The notes: a model not told the origin generated them from the sequence alone. DNA of 64,000 nucleotides from Clostridium beijerinckii (GCF_018223745.1 NZ_CP073653.1:921001-985000); one strand, 5' to 3'; shown: positions 16,622 through 27,780, counted from the stretch's first letter. Numbers and translations: made by a program.

Positions 16622-19225
16622 ATGAAAAAATTATTGGTTTTAGACTCAAATTCACTTATGAATAGGGCTTTTTATGCTTTGCCTCCTCTTACAAATAGTG
16701 ATGGAATAAATACTAATGCCATTTATGGTTTTATAAATATGCTACTTAAAATGAAGGATGAAATTAATCCAGATAGTATAATTGCTACTTTTGATTTGAA
16801 AGCACCAACTTTTAGACATAAAGAGTATTCTGAATATAAAGCAGGTAGGAATAAGATGCCGCCAGAACTTGCGGAACAATTCCCGATTATTAAAGAACTA
16901 TTTAAGTTAATGGGAATTAAGATATTTGAAGTTGAAGGCTTTGAGGCAGATGATTTGATTGGAACAGTATCAAAATTTGCTGAGGACAATAATACAGAAG
17001 TATTTGTAGTTACAGGAGATCGTGATGCACTTCAACTAGCATCAGAAAAAACTAAAATTATAATTACTAAGAAAGGTGTCAGTGAAACTGCTGTTTATGA
17101 TAAAGAAAGCTTTATGGATGAGTTTGAAGTGACTCCAGAGCAATTTATAGATGTAAAAGGATTAATGGGAGATAAGTCAGATAATATACCAGGCGTTCCA
17201 GGAGTGGGAGAAAAGACTGCTTTTAAGCTTATAAAGGAATATGGATCTGTTGAAGAAGTTATTAAAAATATAGATAAAATTTCCGGGAAAAAACTTAAGG
17301 AAAATTTAGAAAATAATGTTGAACAAGCAATATTTTCTAAGAAATTAGCTACAATTATGAGAGAAGTTCCAATTGAATTAAATTTAGAAGATATAAGTTC
17401 TAGTAATAAAGAAAATATATTAGAAATTAAGAAGATGCTCATTAAACTTGAGATGAAGTCAATACTATCTAAATTTAAAGATGACACAGTTCAGGAAGAA
17501 TCTAACATTGAAGTGAGAAATATTACTACAATTGAAGATATGAAAGCATTATTTTCAGAGATGAGAAATAGAATTTATATAGATTATACTTTAACTGATG
17601 CATCTAAATATTCTAAATTAAAACTTGAATATTTAATATTCGGGGAAGAAAATAAGGGTACTATTATAGATTTTAAAGACATAAGTTCTAAGTATAGTGA
17701 AGAAGCTTTAAAAGTTTTGAAAAATCTTATGGAAGATGATAATGTTAAAAAAGTTATTCATGATGGAAAAAACTTTGTTACATTTTTAAATAAAAATCAA
17801 ATTGAAATAAAGGGATTTGATTTTGATACTGCGATAGCAGCTTATTTAATTGATTCATCAAAGAGTAAATATGAAATTCTAGAACTTGTTAATCATTATA
17901 TTGGTGATAATCCTAACAGTGAAGACAGCAATATTAAGGCAATTCTTTGCAGTTACTTACCTATGGTTTATGAAAAATTAAAAGAAAATCTTCATAAGGA
18001 AAATATGGATCAACTTTATTATGAAGTGGAGCATCCATTAATTTATGTGCTTTCATCCATGGAGAGTATTGGATTTAACATAAATCAAGGTATGTTAGAT
18101 GAGCTACAGACTAAGTTTAAAAAAGAAATCGATAAGACACAAAAAGAAATATATGAATTAGCGGATGAGGAATTTAATATTAGTTCTCCTAAGCAACTAG
18201 GAAAAATATTATTTGAAAAATTGGATTTACCAGTCATTAAGAAAACAAAAACTGGATATTCAACTAACCAAGAAGTTTTAGAGAAGCTAATGAATAAGCA
18301 TGATATAATACCTAAAATAATGTATTATAGGCAAATCACAAAGATAAATTCTACATATGTAGAAGGTTTAAAAAATGTGGTTGATGAAGATGGGCGTATC
18401 CATTCAAACTTCAATCAAACTGTAACTACAACAGGAAGACTATCAAGCACAGAACCTAATTTGCAAAATATTCCTATAAAATATGAAATGGGTAGAGAAA
18501 TAAGAAAAGTATTTATACCAATGGAAGAAACTGATATACTGGTTTCATGTGACTATTCGCAAATAGAATTAAGGGTATTGGCTCATATTGCTGGAGATGA
18601 AAATATGATAGATGCATTTGAGCATCATAGTGATATTCACACAAAAACTGCTTCGGAAGTATTTAAAGTTCCGATAGAAGAGGTTACTTCTCTTATGAGA
18701 AGTAGAGCAAAAGCAGTTAATTTTGGGATAGTGTATGGAATAAGTGCGTTTAGCCTTGCAGAAGATTTAAAGATCACAAAGAAAGAAGCAGAAGAATACA
18801 TGTCTATATATTTAGAAAGATATCCTAAGATAAAAGAATATCTTGAAAATGTTGTAGATGAAGCTAAAGAAAAGGGATATGTATTGACAATTTTAAATAG
18901 AAGAAGATTTATTCCAGAGATAAAATCTTCAAATAAAATAGTTAAGGCTTTGGGTGATAGATTGGCAATGAATGCACCAATTCAAGGAAGTGCAGCTGAT
19001 ATAATAAAGCTTGCAATGGTAAATGTTTATAACAGATTAAATGAAAAAGAATTAAAAAGTGAATTAATCCTTCAAGTACACGATGAACTTATTTTAAATG
19101 TAAAAAAAGATGAATTTGAAGAAGTTAAAAATTTAGTTGCTTATGAAATGGAAAATGCAATTAAGTTAAAAGTAGCACTTGATGTAGATGTTAATTTTGG
19201 AGATACATGGTACGATGCCAAATAA
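16622..19225 (+). CDS. polA: DNA polymerase I
   Basis: An 867-residue polymerase for Okazaki fragment maturation and repair. Residues 1 to about 290 are the 5'-3' exonuclease (GFEADDLIGT, TGDRDALQL, PGVPGVGEKTA). The middle 3'-5' exonuclease-like domain lacks the DTET acidic motif (it reads YIDYTLTDA), so proofreading is probably absent, as in Bacillus-type Pol I. The C-terminal polymerase has motif A CDYSQIELRVLAH, motif B RSRAKAVNFGIVYG and motif C QVHDEL. The ATG at 16622 sits seven bases after AGGAGG; the upstream in-frame ATG at 16598 precedes that site. It is first of an operon with coaE. Confidence 0.98.
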   Translation: MKKLLVLDSNSLMNRAFYALPPLTNSDGINTNAIYGFINMLLKMKDEINPDSIIATFDLKAPTFRHKEYSEYKAGRNKMPPELAEQFPIIKELFKLMGIKIFEVEGFEADDLIGTVSKFAEDNNTEVFVVTGDRDALQLASEKTKIIITKKGVSETAVYDKESFMDEFEVTPEQFIDVKGLMGDKSDNIPGVPGVGEKTAFKLIKEYGSVEEVIKNIDKISGKKLKENLENNVEQAIFSKKLATIMREVPIELNLEDISSSNKENILEIKKMLIKLEMKSILSKFKDDTVQEESNIEVRNITTIEDMKALFSEMRNRIYIDYTLTDASKYSKLKLEYLIFGEENKGTIIDFKDISSKYSEEALKVLKNLMEDDNVKKVIHDGKNFVTFLNKNQIEIKGFDFDTAIAAYLIDSSKSKYEILELVNHYIGDNPNSEDSNIKAILCSYLPMVYEKLKENLHKENMDQLYYEVEHPLIYVLSSMESIGFNINQGMLDELQTKFKKEIDKTQKEIYELADEEFNISSPKQLGKILFEKLDLPVIKKTKTGYSTNQEVLEKLMNKHDIIPKIMYYRQITKINSTYVEGLKNVVDEDGRIHSNFNQTVTTTGRLSSTEPNLQNIPIKYEMGREIRKVFIPMEETDILVSCDYSQIELRVLAHIAGDENMIDAFEHHSDIHTKTASEVFKVPIEEVTSLMRSRAKAVNFGIVYGISAFSLAEDLKITKKEAEEYMSIYLERYPKIKEYLENVVDEAKEKGYVLTILNRRRFIPEIKSSNKIVKALGDRLAMNAPIQGSAADIIKLAMVNVYNRLNEKELKSELILQVHDELILNVKKDEFEEVKNLVAYEMENAIKLKVALDVDVNFGDTWYDAK

Positions 19226-19260
19226 TGTATTGTGGAATTAAAAAAGGTGGTTTTTATAAA

Positions 19261-19860
19261 ATGGTTAAAATTGGTTTAACAGGTGGAATCGGCACCGGAA
19301 AAAGCACTGTATCAAATATTTTAAGTAAAGAAGGACTAAAAATAATAGATGCAGATTCTATAGCTAAAGAAGTACTTGAAAATAATCCAAAGATATTAGA
19401 AATGGTTCGGGCACAATTTGGAGCAGGTTTCTTTGACTGGAGAGGTGAATTTAGAAGGAAAGAATTTGGAAACCACATATTCAGATTTCCTAAACAAAGA
19501 ATAAAATATGAAAGTATAATTATGCCGTATATTAAACAATCAATTGAAGAAAAGATAAAATTGCACGAACAAAAGAATGAAAAAATAGTAATAATAGATG
19601 CTCCTACTTTAATTGAAAATAATATGCATGAGGAAATGGATTATATTGTACTTGTATATGCGGATAATTCAGTTCAAATTCAAAGAGTTATGAATAGAGA
19701 TAAATTAACTAAAGTTGAAACTGTTAGTAGAATAAATTCTCAAATGTCTATGGAAGAAAAAAAAGAGTTTGCGAATATTATTATTGACAATAATACTGAT
19801 TTAATCGAATTGCAGAAGCAAGTTTATGATTTTATTGATTTTATAAAACTAATATGCTAA
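19261..19860 (+). CDS. coaE: Dephospho-CoA kinase
   Basis: A 199-residue P-loop kinase that phosphorylates dephospho-CoA in the last step of CoA synthesis. Walker A is GGIGTGKST near residue 8, followed by IDADSIAKEVL and the lid region FRFPKQRIKYESI. I start at ATG 19261 after AAGGTGG; upstream in-frame codons lie within the end of polA. The polA-coaE order is common in Firmicutes. Confidence 0.96.
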   Translation: MVKIGLTGGIGTGKSTVSNILSKEGLKIIDADSIAKEVLENNPKILEMVRAQFGAGFFDWRGEFRRKEFGNHIFRFPKQRIKYESIIMPYIKQSIEEKIKLHEQKNEKIVIIDAPTLIENNMHEEMDYIVLVYADNSVQIQRVMNRDKLTKVETVSRINSQMSMEEKKEFANIIIDNNTDLIELQKQVYDFIDFIKLIC

Positions 19861-19874
19861 GTAAGGAGAATATA

Positions 19875-20510
19875 ATGAAGTTTCTAAGAAAAACCTTTTG
19901 TGCAATAGTATTCTTAGTAGTAATTGTAGCAGCAATTGGCATAGGTTCGAGATATATTATAAAAGAAAAGTTTTTTCCTTATAAGTACCAGCAGTATGTT
20001 GATATGTACAGTTCGCAGTATAATCTAGATCCATTGCTAGTACTAGCAGTTATAAAAACTGAAAGTAAATTTGATGATGATGCGCATTCACATAAAAATG
20101 CCGTAGGTCTTATGCAAATAACGGTTGATACTGGACAATGGGCAGCGAAAGAAATGGGATATAATACATTCTCTAAAGAAGACCTGTATAATGAAGAATA
20201 TAATATTAAAATGGGATGCTGGTACCTTAGGCGTTTGAATGATACTTTTGATAAAGATATGGATTTGACAATTGCAGCATACAATGCAGGACCAACTAAT
20301 GTGCAATCATGGCTTGATAATAGAAAATACTCTTCAGATGGAAAAAGTGTAGATTATATACCTTTTGGGGAAACAAAAAAATATGTTGATAAGGTAAACA
20401 CATATTATCATATATATCAATATCTTTATGATAAAAAAGACGATTATTTTGAGGCAGATAAGGTAGTTGATCTAATGAAAAGCTTCCTAAATGTACATTT
20501 TTTAAGTTAA
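19875..20510 (+). CDS. Membrane-anchored lytic transglycosylase (SLT family)
   Basis: A 211-residue protein with an N-terminal membrane anchor or signal (about residues 7-27), then a soluble lytic transglycosylase domain that cleaves peptidoglycan glycan strands outside the membrane. The catalytic glutamate is in VIKTESKFD (about residue 62), followed by AVGLMQI and the AAYNAGP motif. The ATG at 19875 is six bases after AAGGAGA. It begins 14 bases after coaE and is likely in the same operon. Confidence 0.93.
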   Translation: MKFLRKTFCAIVFLVVIVAAIGIGSRYIIKEKFFPYKYQQYVDMYSSQYNLDPLLVLAVIKTESKFDDDAHSHKNAVGLMQITVDTGQWAAKEMGYNTFSKEDLYNEEYNIKMGCWYLRRLNDTFDKDMDLTIAAYNAGPTNVQSWLDNRKYSSDGKSVDYIPFGETKKYVDKVNTYYHIYQYLYDKKDDYFEADKVVDLMKSFLNVHFLS

Positions 20511-20558
20511 TTATTAGTCTCTGCCTAATGATTAACTTAAATATTTTATGAAAATTAC

Positions 20559-20587
20559 TTGAATTTTAAATAAGAATAGATTATCAT
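20559..20587 (+). promoter_or_regulatory. Promoter of tRNA-Leu
   Basis: TTGAAT (20559-20564), a 17-base spacer and TATCAT (20582-20587), about 20 bases before the mature tRNA 5' end. Confidence 0.6.
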
Positions 20588-20607
20588 TAAGTGAGTAATT
20601 TATATTT

Positions 20608-20693
20608 GCAGGTGTGGTGGAATGGCAGACACGCTATCTTGAGGGGGTAGTGTTCACATGGACATACGGGTTCAAGTCCCGTCACCTGCACCA
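20608..20693 (+). tRNA. tRNA-Leu (anticodon GAG)
   Basis: An 86-base class II tRNA with a long variable arm. The acceptor stem GCAGGTG pairs with CACCTGC, discriminator A precedes an encoded CCA, and the T arm is ACGGGTTCAAGTCCCGT. The anticodon stem CTATC/GGTAG frames loop TTGAGGG, giving anticodon GAG, which reads CUC and CUU leucine codons. Confidence 0.98.
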
Positions 20694-20750
20694 AAATTTG
20701 ATGAATTTCGTAGAGTTTCATATTTTAGAAACTTAGCGAAGGGCTTATAT

Positions 20751-20799
20751 ATAACACATATTTAGCTATGAAAATAGCTAAATATGTGTTATTTTTTTG
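20751..20799 (+). terminator. Terminator after tRNA-Leu
   Basis: A perfect stem of at least 16 bp (AACACATATTTAGCTA with its complement, 20753-20768 and 20775-20790), loop TGAAAA, then ATTTTTTT. Confidence 0.92.
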
Positions 20800-21089
20800 A
20801 AAAAAACGTGTATTAAGATACATAAAATATTTTTTGTTTTAAAATCTTACAATTGTTTATAATCTCATTACTATGATTAATTAAATCTCTAAAATTACAA
20901 ATGGTGGAATTGAGATTTGAAAAGTTTTTAATAAAAATTAAGGAAATAAAAATATAGTTGTTATAATGAAGTGGGAATTAAAATTTTAATGAAATTAAAA
21001 AGGTTTTTGTAAAAAAACATCGAATAAGTATTTGTACAATATAAATTTATAGGATATTTATTATGTGATTAAAAGGGGAGTGGGTTTTA

Positions 21090-22799
21090 ATGTTCAAATC
21101 GATTAAAGGTAAATTAGTATCACTTATATCTATGCTTATTATTTCAATGATTCTTTTAAGTTTGTATTCAATTAATAACTTAAATGTGATTAATACAGTT
21201 TCAGCTAATATGTCTACAGAATTAATTCCAGGATTAATCCAATCAGGGAATATAAACACGATGACATCTGATTTTAGAATAATGGAATATGAACATATAA
21301 TCTCAACTGACAAAAATGAAATGGCTCAAAAAGAAAAAGATATGGAAGCAAAAAATAACGAAATTCAAAGCAGTATGAATTTATATGAAAAAACATTTTA
21401 TGATGATAAAGATAAGCAATTATTTGAGACAGCTAAAAATGATTGGAATCAATATTTGAAGATACATGAGAAAGTTATAGCCTTGAGTAGAGATTTAAGA
21501 ACTGATGAGGCCATGGAAATCATGAATGGAGAAGGAAAGAAATACTTCGACTCAGCATCAGGATCATTGATTGAATTATCTAAGTATAATCAAGAAATGG
21601 GAGCGAATTTTTCTAAGCAGGGTAGTGATATATACCAAAAAGTAAAGAATATATCTATAATAATTATTTCAGTATTAATTATTTTTTCAATGGTTATTTC
21701 ATTTATGATTATCAAAGGAATAATAGCATCACTAAAAAGTTTAAAGGATGAGTTAGATGCACTTGCAGAAAAAGGTGGTGACCTAACTCAAGAAATTAAA
21801 GTTAAATCTAAGGATGAAATTGCTGGACTTGCAAATAGTTTAAATAAATTTATATCAAACTTAAGGTTAATAATTAGTGAGGTCAATGAGAGTACTGAAA
21901 ATGTTATAAATATAAATAATGATATAAATAGTAAGATAGATAATCTATCAAGTACAATAGAAGAAGTTTCAAGCAGTACAGAGAGTATTGCTGCTGGAAT
22001 GGAAGAAACAGCTGCATCATCAGAGGAGATGCTAGCAACATCTCATGAAATCGAAAAAGCTGTAGAGGGAATCTCGGAAAAAATTCAAGATGGATTAATA
22101 TCAGTTGAAGGAATACAAAAAAGTGCAGATGATGTTAAGAAAAATACGATTGAGTCACAAGAAAAAGCAAAGGCGATATTTTTAGAGACAAAAGGAGGTC
22201 TTGAAAAAGCTATTGAAAACTCTCATATTGTAGCTAGAATTAGTATATTATCTGAATCTATAATCGAGATTGCCGCACAAACAGATTTGTTGGCATTGAA
22301 TGCTGCTATTGAAGCTGCTAGAGCAGGGGATGCAGGAAAAGGATTTGCAGTTGTTGCAGAAGAGGTAAGAAAACTTGCAGAAGAATCTAAGAATGTAGTT
22401 ACTGAAATAAAGAACGTTACTGATAAAGTTACAGAATCTGTAGGTGATTTATCAAACAATTCAAGTAAGCTTTTGAAATTTATTTCAAATAACGTAGATA
22501 ATGATTATAAATCTATGATGGAAGTTGCAGATAAATATAGCAAGGATGCAGACTTTGTTAATAGTTTAGTTTCGGACTTTAGCTCAACTTCAGAGGAACT
22601 TTTGGCATCTATACAGGATATTTTAAAAACAATAGATCAAGTTGCAGAAGCTTCCACAGATGGAGCGGAAGGAACTACTGAAATAGCAGAAAAGGTAGTC
22701 GAAATAAATGAGAAAACTAATAAAATAATATTAAATATAAATGAATCTAAAGAGAGTACAAGTAAATTAATTAAAAAAATATCTACATTTAAATTTTAA
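21090..22799 (+). CDS. Methyl-accepting chemotaxis protein
   Basis: A 569-residue membrane receptor. A first membrane helix lies at about residues 8-30, then an extracytoplasmic helical sensor domain (about 35-185, 4HB-like), a second helix (about 186-208), HAMP (about 209-262) and a long cytoplasmic coiled coil. The CheA/CheW-binding tip is conserved: [20 protein letters not shown] near residue 395. The ligand is not predictable. Ribosome site AAAGGGGAG precedes the ATG. It stands alone with its own terminator; no che genes are nearby. Confidence 0.95.
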   Translation: MFKSIKGKLVSLISMLIISMILLSLYSINNLNVINTVSANMSTELIPGLIQSGNINTMTSDFRIMEYEHIISTDKNEMAQKEKDMEAKNNEIQSSMNLYEKTFYDDKDKQLFETAKNDWNQYLKIHEKVIALSRDLRTDEAMEIMNGEGKKYFDSASGSLIELSKYNQEMGANFSKQGSDIYQKVKNISIIIISVLIIFSMVISFMIIKGIIASLKSLKDELDALAEKGGDLTQEIKVKSKDEIAGLANSLNKFISNLRLIISEVNESTENVININNDINSKIDNLSSTIEEVSSSTESIAAGMEETAASSEEMLATSHEIEKAVEGISEKIQDGLISVEGIQKSADDVKKNTIESQEKAKAIFLETKGGLEKAIENSHIVARISILSESIIEIAAQTDLLALNAAIEAARAGDAGKGFAVVAEEVRKLAEESKNVVTEIKNVTDKVTESVGDLSNNSSKLLKFISNNVDNDYKSMMEVADKYSKDADFVNSLVSDFSSTSEELLASIQDILKTIDQVAEASTDGAEGTTEIAEKVVEINEKTNKIILNINESKESTSKLIKKISTFKF

Positions 22800-22874
22800 T
22801 AAAAGTAATTGCTAATTTCAGATTCTGATACATAGAAGGAAGAGATAAGAATTGATTAACTATTAGTAATTTTA

Positions 22875-22917
22875 TAGCCTTTAGCATAATAGCTAAGGGC
22901 ATTTTCTTTATTTTTTT
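22875..22917 (+). terminator. Terminator of the chemotaxis receptor
   Basis: GCCTTTAGC (22877-22885) pairs with GCTAAGGGC (22892-22900) with one G-U pair, followed by a long T-rich run. Confidence 0.85.
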
Positions 22918-23013
22918 ATCATACATTTCATCTTAATTGAATAGGTAAATGTATAATAGTTAATTTCTCCAGAATAGAAATAAAGTTTTAAGTACGGAAA
23001 ATAATTATTGGAG

Positions 23014-23049
23014 AAAAAATGACTCTTGGTCATTTTTGTGTGATATAAT
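23014..23049 (+). promoter_or_regulatory. Palindromic operator and -10 box of the YhgE/Pip pair
   Basis: AAAAATGAC-TCTTG-GTCATTTTT (23015-23037) is a nine-base inverted repeat around five bases, ending seven bases before TATAAT (23044-23049), so it covers the -35 region. Its TGAC-N5-GTCA core looks like a repressor site. YhgE/Pip genes are often linked to TetR-type regulators, but none is encoded nearby. Confidence 0.55.
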
Positions 23050-23086
23050 CTATACAAAGAAATATTTTCTGACAGGAGCATTGAAT

Positions 23087-25384
23087 ATGAAGAATATAAT
23101 AAATATTTTTAAACGGGATATGAAGAATATATTTACTAATTGGGTGGCAGCGCTTGTTGTAGTAGTTTTAATGATAATACCATCTTTATATTCATTAATA
23201 AATATTGAGGCATCCTGGGATCCATATTCTAATACGAAGGGAATAGAAGTTGCAATTGTTAATGAAGATAAGGGAACGGTATACAAAGAACATAGTATAA
23301 ATTTAGGCAATGAATTAGTTGATAAGCTCAAGGAAAATGATCAATTAGGATGGGTATTTGTAGACAAAGAAACTGCCAGAAATGGTTTAACAAATGAAAA
23401 GTATTATGCAATGATTGAAATACCACAAGATTTTTCAGAGGATGTTACGACTGTAGTTAAGAAAGACGTTACAAAACCTAAGTTAATATATACTGTAAAT
23501 GAGAAGAAAAATGTTATTGCATCTAAAATAACTGATGCAGGTGTAAAAAGTGTCAAAACTCAATTAGATGAGAATATAGCAAAGAGTATATCGGGAATAA
23601 TGTTCAGATTATGTGATGAGGTTGGTATAGATATACAAAATAACAGATCTGAGCTTAGAAATATAATAGATTCAGTATATAAATTAGATGATAATATGCC
23701 AGAAATTGAAAAAATGCTAGATGAAGCAATTAATGGAACAATAAGTGCTTCTGAGTTAATGATAAAAACAAATGAGCTTATACCAACTGCAGCAGACACT
23801 GTTGATGAAACTGCTGAATTTTTAAATAATACACAAAGTTTTCTAAATGAAACACAAGGAGATTTGCAGAATGAATCTCCAAAAATTAAAGAAGATCTTG
23901 TTGAATGTGAAAATACGCTGGATATTATAGGAACAGAGCTTAAAAATATTGATGAAAATATATCACCGGAAGTAGAAAAGAAAGCATTGTTACAGATATT
24001 AGACACTTCTAAAGCAATTAGAACTAGTTCTAGCGATGCTAAGTCTAGATTGAAGAATATAAAAAGAGCTATTGATAAGATTAGTGAAATAGAAATCCCT
24101 AAACCTTCAATTGACAAATCACTACAAAGTTATGATGAAATAAAAAAGCTTCAGCAAATTTTTGATAAACAAGCAGATGTAATTGAAAATCAAAGAGATT
24201 TATTAAAGCAAGAAAGTAGGACCATTTCTAAAATCATAGATAGATTAGATAATATAGATAATAATCTTGATAAACTAATTGATAGAACTAATAAAGATAT
24301 TGATAAATTAAATAATGGAGATAAAATATTGGACATGCAGGATCTTACAGATACTAGAAAGGTATTAGATGATTTGCATAATTTAGTTTCTGATATAACA
24401 GATAATTATGATTCAGAAATTGTACCAACAATTAATAAGGGGTTTGACTCAATGAGCGAGATAATTGATACTGGGTTAAACTTATCGGCTCAAGGAAAAA
24501 AAACTTTGCCAGATGTTCAAGAGATGTTGAATACTTTCAAGAATGCAGAAGATTTATCTAATGATGAATTAAAAAAATTAAAAGAAAAGTTTCCAGATAT
24601 AAAAGACAATGTACATGAGCTTGCGCAGAGATTAAAAAAAATAGATAACAAGAAAGATATTGATGAATTATTAGATATGATAACAAATGATTGGAATGCT
24701 CAAAGTGATTTTTTATCTAGTCCTGTAGAAATTCAGGATAATAGATTATTCCCATGGCCTAATTATGGATCTACAGTAACGCCATTTTATACAGTTCTTT
24801 GCTTATGGATTGGTGGATATGTATTATCAGTCCTAATTGGAACAGAGTCACATTCTATAGAAAATGATAAAGAATTAAATAAGTACGAGAAATATTTTGG
24901 AAGGCTATCGTTATTTTTATTCATAGGAATAGGCCAAGCTTTAGTAGCTAGCTTAGGAGCATTATTTATTTTGCATTCTTATTCAGTTCATCCAGTAATG
25001 TTTGTCTTCTATTGTATATTTATAAGTGTTGTATTTAATTGCATAATTTATACAGCTGTTAGTCTTTTTGGGTATGGAGGAATAGTTATAGGTGTGGTAT
25101 TGCTTGTTATACAAGTTGCTGGAACCAGTGGCAATTTTCCAATAGAAGTTAATCCGGCAGGATATCAAAAGCTATTTCCATTTCTTCCATTTACCTATGC
25201 AATAAGTGGAGTTAGACAAATTATGGCAGGAGTAATATATTCAATATTATTTAAAGATAGCATTATATTATTTATGTTTATGATAGGGTCAATTATTATT
25301 GGAGTTTTGGCTAAAGAACCGATAAATGCAAAAAGAATAAATATTGTTGAAAAATTAAGAGAAAGTTCAATAATGAGTAGTTAA
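23087..25384 (+). CDS. YhgE/Pip domain membrane protein
   Basis: A 765-residue protein with one N-terminal membrane helix, an extracytoplasmic coiled-coil-rich region of about 550 residues, and about five membrane helices at the C-terminus. The family start is RDMKNIFTNWVAALVVVVLM, followed by YSLINIEASWDPYSNT and AIVNEDKGT; the C-terminal ABC-2-like part has FPWPNYGSTVTPFYTVLCLW. Relatives include the lactococcal phage infection protein Pip and the YukE/ESX-associated EsaA type; its function here is unknown. Start is ATG 23087 after AGGAG. A paralogue follows after 34 bases. Confidence 0.9.
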   Translation: MKNIINIFKRDMKNIFTNWVAALVVVVLMIIPSLYSLINIEASWDPYSNTKGIEVAIVNEDKGTVYKEHSINLGNELVDKLKENDQLGWVFVDKETARNGLTNEKYYAMIEIPQDFSEDVTTVVKKDVTKPKLIYTVNEKKNVIASKITDAGVKSVKTQLDENIAKSISGIMFRLCDEVGIDIQNNRSELRNIIDSVYKLDDNMPEIEKMLDEAINGTISASELMIKTNELIPTAADTVDETAEFLNNTQSFLNETQGDLQNESPKIKEDLVECENTLDIIGTELKNIDENISPEVEKKALLQILDTSKAIRTSSSDAKSRLKNIKRAIDKISEIEIPKPSIDKSLQSYDEIKKLQQIFDKQADVIENQRDLLKQESRTISKIIDRLDNIDNNLDKLIDRTNKDIDKLNNGDKILDMQDLTDTRKVLDDLHNLVSDITDNYDSEIVPTINKGFDSMSEIIDTGLNLSAQGKKTLPDVQEMLNTFKNAEDLSNDELKKLKEKFPDIKDNVHELAQRLKKIDNKKDIDELLDMITNDWNAQSDFLSSPVEIQDNRLFPWPNYGSTVTPFYTVLCLWIGGYVLSVLIGTESHSIENDKELNKYEKYFGRLSLFLFIGIGQALVASLGALFILHSYSVHPVMFVFYCIFISVVFNCIIYTAVSLFGYGGIVIGVVLLVIQVAGTSGNFPIEVNPAGYQKLFPFLPFTYAISGVRQIMAGVIYSILFKDSIILFMFMIGSIIIGVLAKEPINAKRINIVEKLRESSIMSS

Positions 25385-25418
25385 AATAATCTATATTGCA
25401 ATACTAGGGGAATCAATT

Positions 25419-27709
25419 ATGAAGAATATATTTAGAATATATAAAAGAGATATTAATAAAATACGTACTAACTGGGTAGCAAGACTTATGATTATGGTAA
25501 TGATAATTATTCCATCTATGTACTCATTGATAAATATAAAAGCTTCATGGGACCCTTATTCCAATACAGCTGGAATTAAGATTGCTATTATTAATGAGGA
25601 TAAAGGTACTGTATTTAAGGACAAGAATATAAATTTAGGAGAAGATTTAGTTGATAAACTTAAGGAAAATGATAAATTAGGATGGGTTTTTACAGATAAG
25701 GAAAATGGGGAGCAAGGTTTGCTACTAGAAAAGTATTATGCAACAATTGAAATTCCAGAAAATTTTTCTGAAGACATTACAACATTGTTAGAAAAAAATA
25801 TTAATAAACCAAAGTTAATATACACGGTAAATGAAAAGAAAAATGCGATTGCTCCCAAGATGACAGATTCAGGTGTAAAAACAGTAAAAAATGAGTTAGA
25901 TGAAAATGTAATTAAGACAGTCTCAGGAATATTGTTTAGGATATGTAACGAAAGAGGAGTTGATATACAAGACAACAGACCTAAGCTTAGAAAAATAGTT
26001 GATAACATATATGAGTTAGATGATAATGTGTCAGAAATCGAAACACTTTTAGATGATGCAAGCAACGGAACAGTTAATTTGAAAAATGTGTTAACTAAAA
26101 CTAATGATATGCTTCCAACAATATCTAATGCTATTGATTCATCAAGTGATTTTTTAAATAATAGTAAATCGGTTTTAGATGATACTCAGGGAAAACTATC
26201 AGATATTTCTCCAACAGTAAAGCAGGACTTAATAAAATCAGAAAATGTACTCGATAATTCAAGTGTAGAACTTAAAAATCTAGATGAGAATGTATTACCA
26301 GAAGTATCTAAAAAGGTGTTATTAAATGTAAGGGATTCTGCTATTGCAACAGAAGAGACGATTAATAATGTTAAATATAAACTTAGAAATATAAAGAAAC
26401 TCATTGATAAATTAAGTGATATAGAAATCAAAATACCTTCATTTGGTGATAATGTTCCGAATATAGATTCGATAAAATTAATTACAGACAAACTAGATAA
26501 ACAATTAAATTCAGTAAAAAATATGCAAGATGATTTGAAAGATATAAGTAAAGTGATTTCAGATAATATTGATAAGCTAGATACGATTGAAGATAAATTA
26601 CAAATAGTAGCTGATAAATCGGATGAAGAAATTAAGAAAATAGATAATGATGGATTAAATGTGCAAACACTTAAGGATATTATAAAAGTTGTAGATGAAG
26701 TACATAGTTTGGTGGCAGATATTACAGACAACTATGATTCAGAAATTGTACCAGGAGTAGAAAAGAGCATTAATTCAACTAGAAAGGTTTTAGATGATAG
26801 CTTATCTATTATTGATGAAGGGAGAAATACATTACCAGAAGTAGAAAAAATGCTAAGTGTTTCACAGGATGCAACCAACTTAACTAACGATGAATTAACT
26901 AGTTTGAAAAGCAAGTTACCAGACGCTAAAAATAAGATTCATGAATTGTCAGATAAAATCAAGGACATGGATGAAGAAGATAAAATTGATGAATTATTAG
27001 ACATGATGACAAGCAATTGGGAAAATCAAAGTGATTTTGTAGCTAGTCCAGTTGAAATAGAAGATAATAGATTATTTCCATGGCCTAATTACGGCACAGC
27101 TACGACTCCATTTTATACCGTACTTTGCTTATGGGTTGGGGGATTGTTGGCATCGGCTTTATTATCGCTTGAAGCACCTAAATTTGATGATGGAACAAGG
27201 ATTAAACCATATGAAATGTATTTAGGAAAACTATTATTATTTTTGACAGTTGGAGTATGCCAAGCATTAGTTGCAAGTATAGGTAGCTTAATTATGCTAA
27301 AGGTTTATGCAGTTCATCCTATAATGTATATTTTTTATAGTATATTTATAAGTATTATATTTGTAATTGTTATATATACTGCAGCAAGTATACTAGATGA
27401 TGTAGGGAAAGCCGCAATTGTTATAATATTAGTACTTCAGATGGCAGGAGCAAGTGGTAACTTTCCGATTGAAGTTGCACCAGTATTTTTCAAAAATTGT
27501 TTCCTTTTTTGCCTTTTACATATGCAATTAGTGGTATGAGACAGATTATGGCGGGAATAGTGTATTCAATATTGATTAAAGACATAGCAGTTTTGTCTAT
27601 ATACATGTTTGTTTCATTAATTGCTGGAATATTATTAAAAGGATTTATGAACAGTATTACAAATAATTTTATGGAGAAATTAAAAAAGAGTGGAATATTG
27701 AGACATTAA
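25419..27709 (+). pseudogene. Second YhgE/Pip protein, frameshifted near its C-terminus
   Basis: A tandem paralogue of the preceding gene with the same layout (RDINKIRTNWVARLMIMVMI, then SLINIKASWDPYSNT). The reading frame is broken near 27492-27496: the first frame runs to 27539 and ends in unrelated residues, while the conserved continuation LFPFLPFTYAISG resumes in another frame and runs to 27709. An A5 run lies exactly at the break; six A would restore FFKKLFPFLPFTYA and give 763 residues, matching the 765 of the neighbour. It is a recent mutation, a slippage-prone site or a sequencing error. Without repair the last two membrane helices are lost. Confidence 0.85.
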
Positions 27710-27745
27710 TAGTTGTTAAAATAAAATTATTATTAATTGGAATAA

Positions 27746-27780
27746 ATAGTCAACACAACTGATTGCTGGCTATTTTTTTC
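27746..27780 (+). terminator. Terminator of the YhgE/Pip operon
   Basis: ATAGTCA (27746-27752) pairs with TGGCTAT (27767-27773), one G-U pair, followed by TTTTTTT. Confidence 0.65.

Noticed and set aside
23560..24117. 185-codon open frame on the minus strand
   Set aside because: It lies wholly inside the coiled-coil region of the first YhgE/Pip gene. The Ser/Ile/Leu-rich translation is what the complement of a Lys/Asn/Asp-rich gene gives, and no ribosome site is present.
26186..26731. 181-codon open frame on the minus strand
   Set aside because: Same reason as above, inside the second YhgE/Pip gene; also matches the position of its counterpart in the paralogue only because the sense genes are similar.
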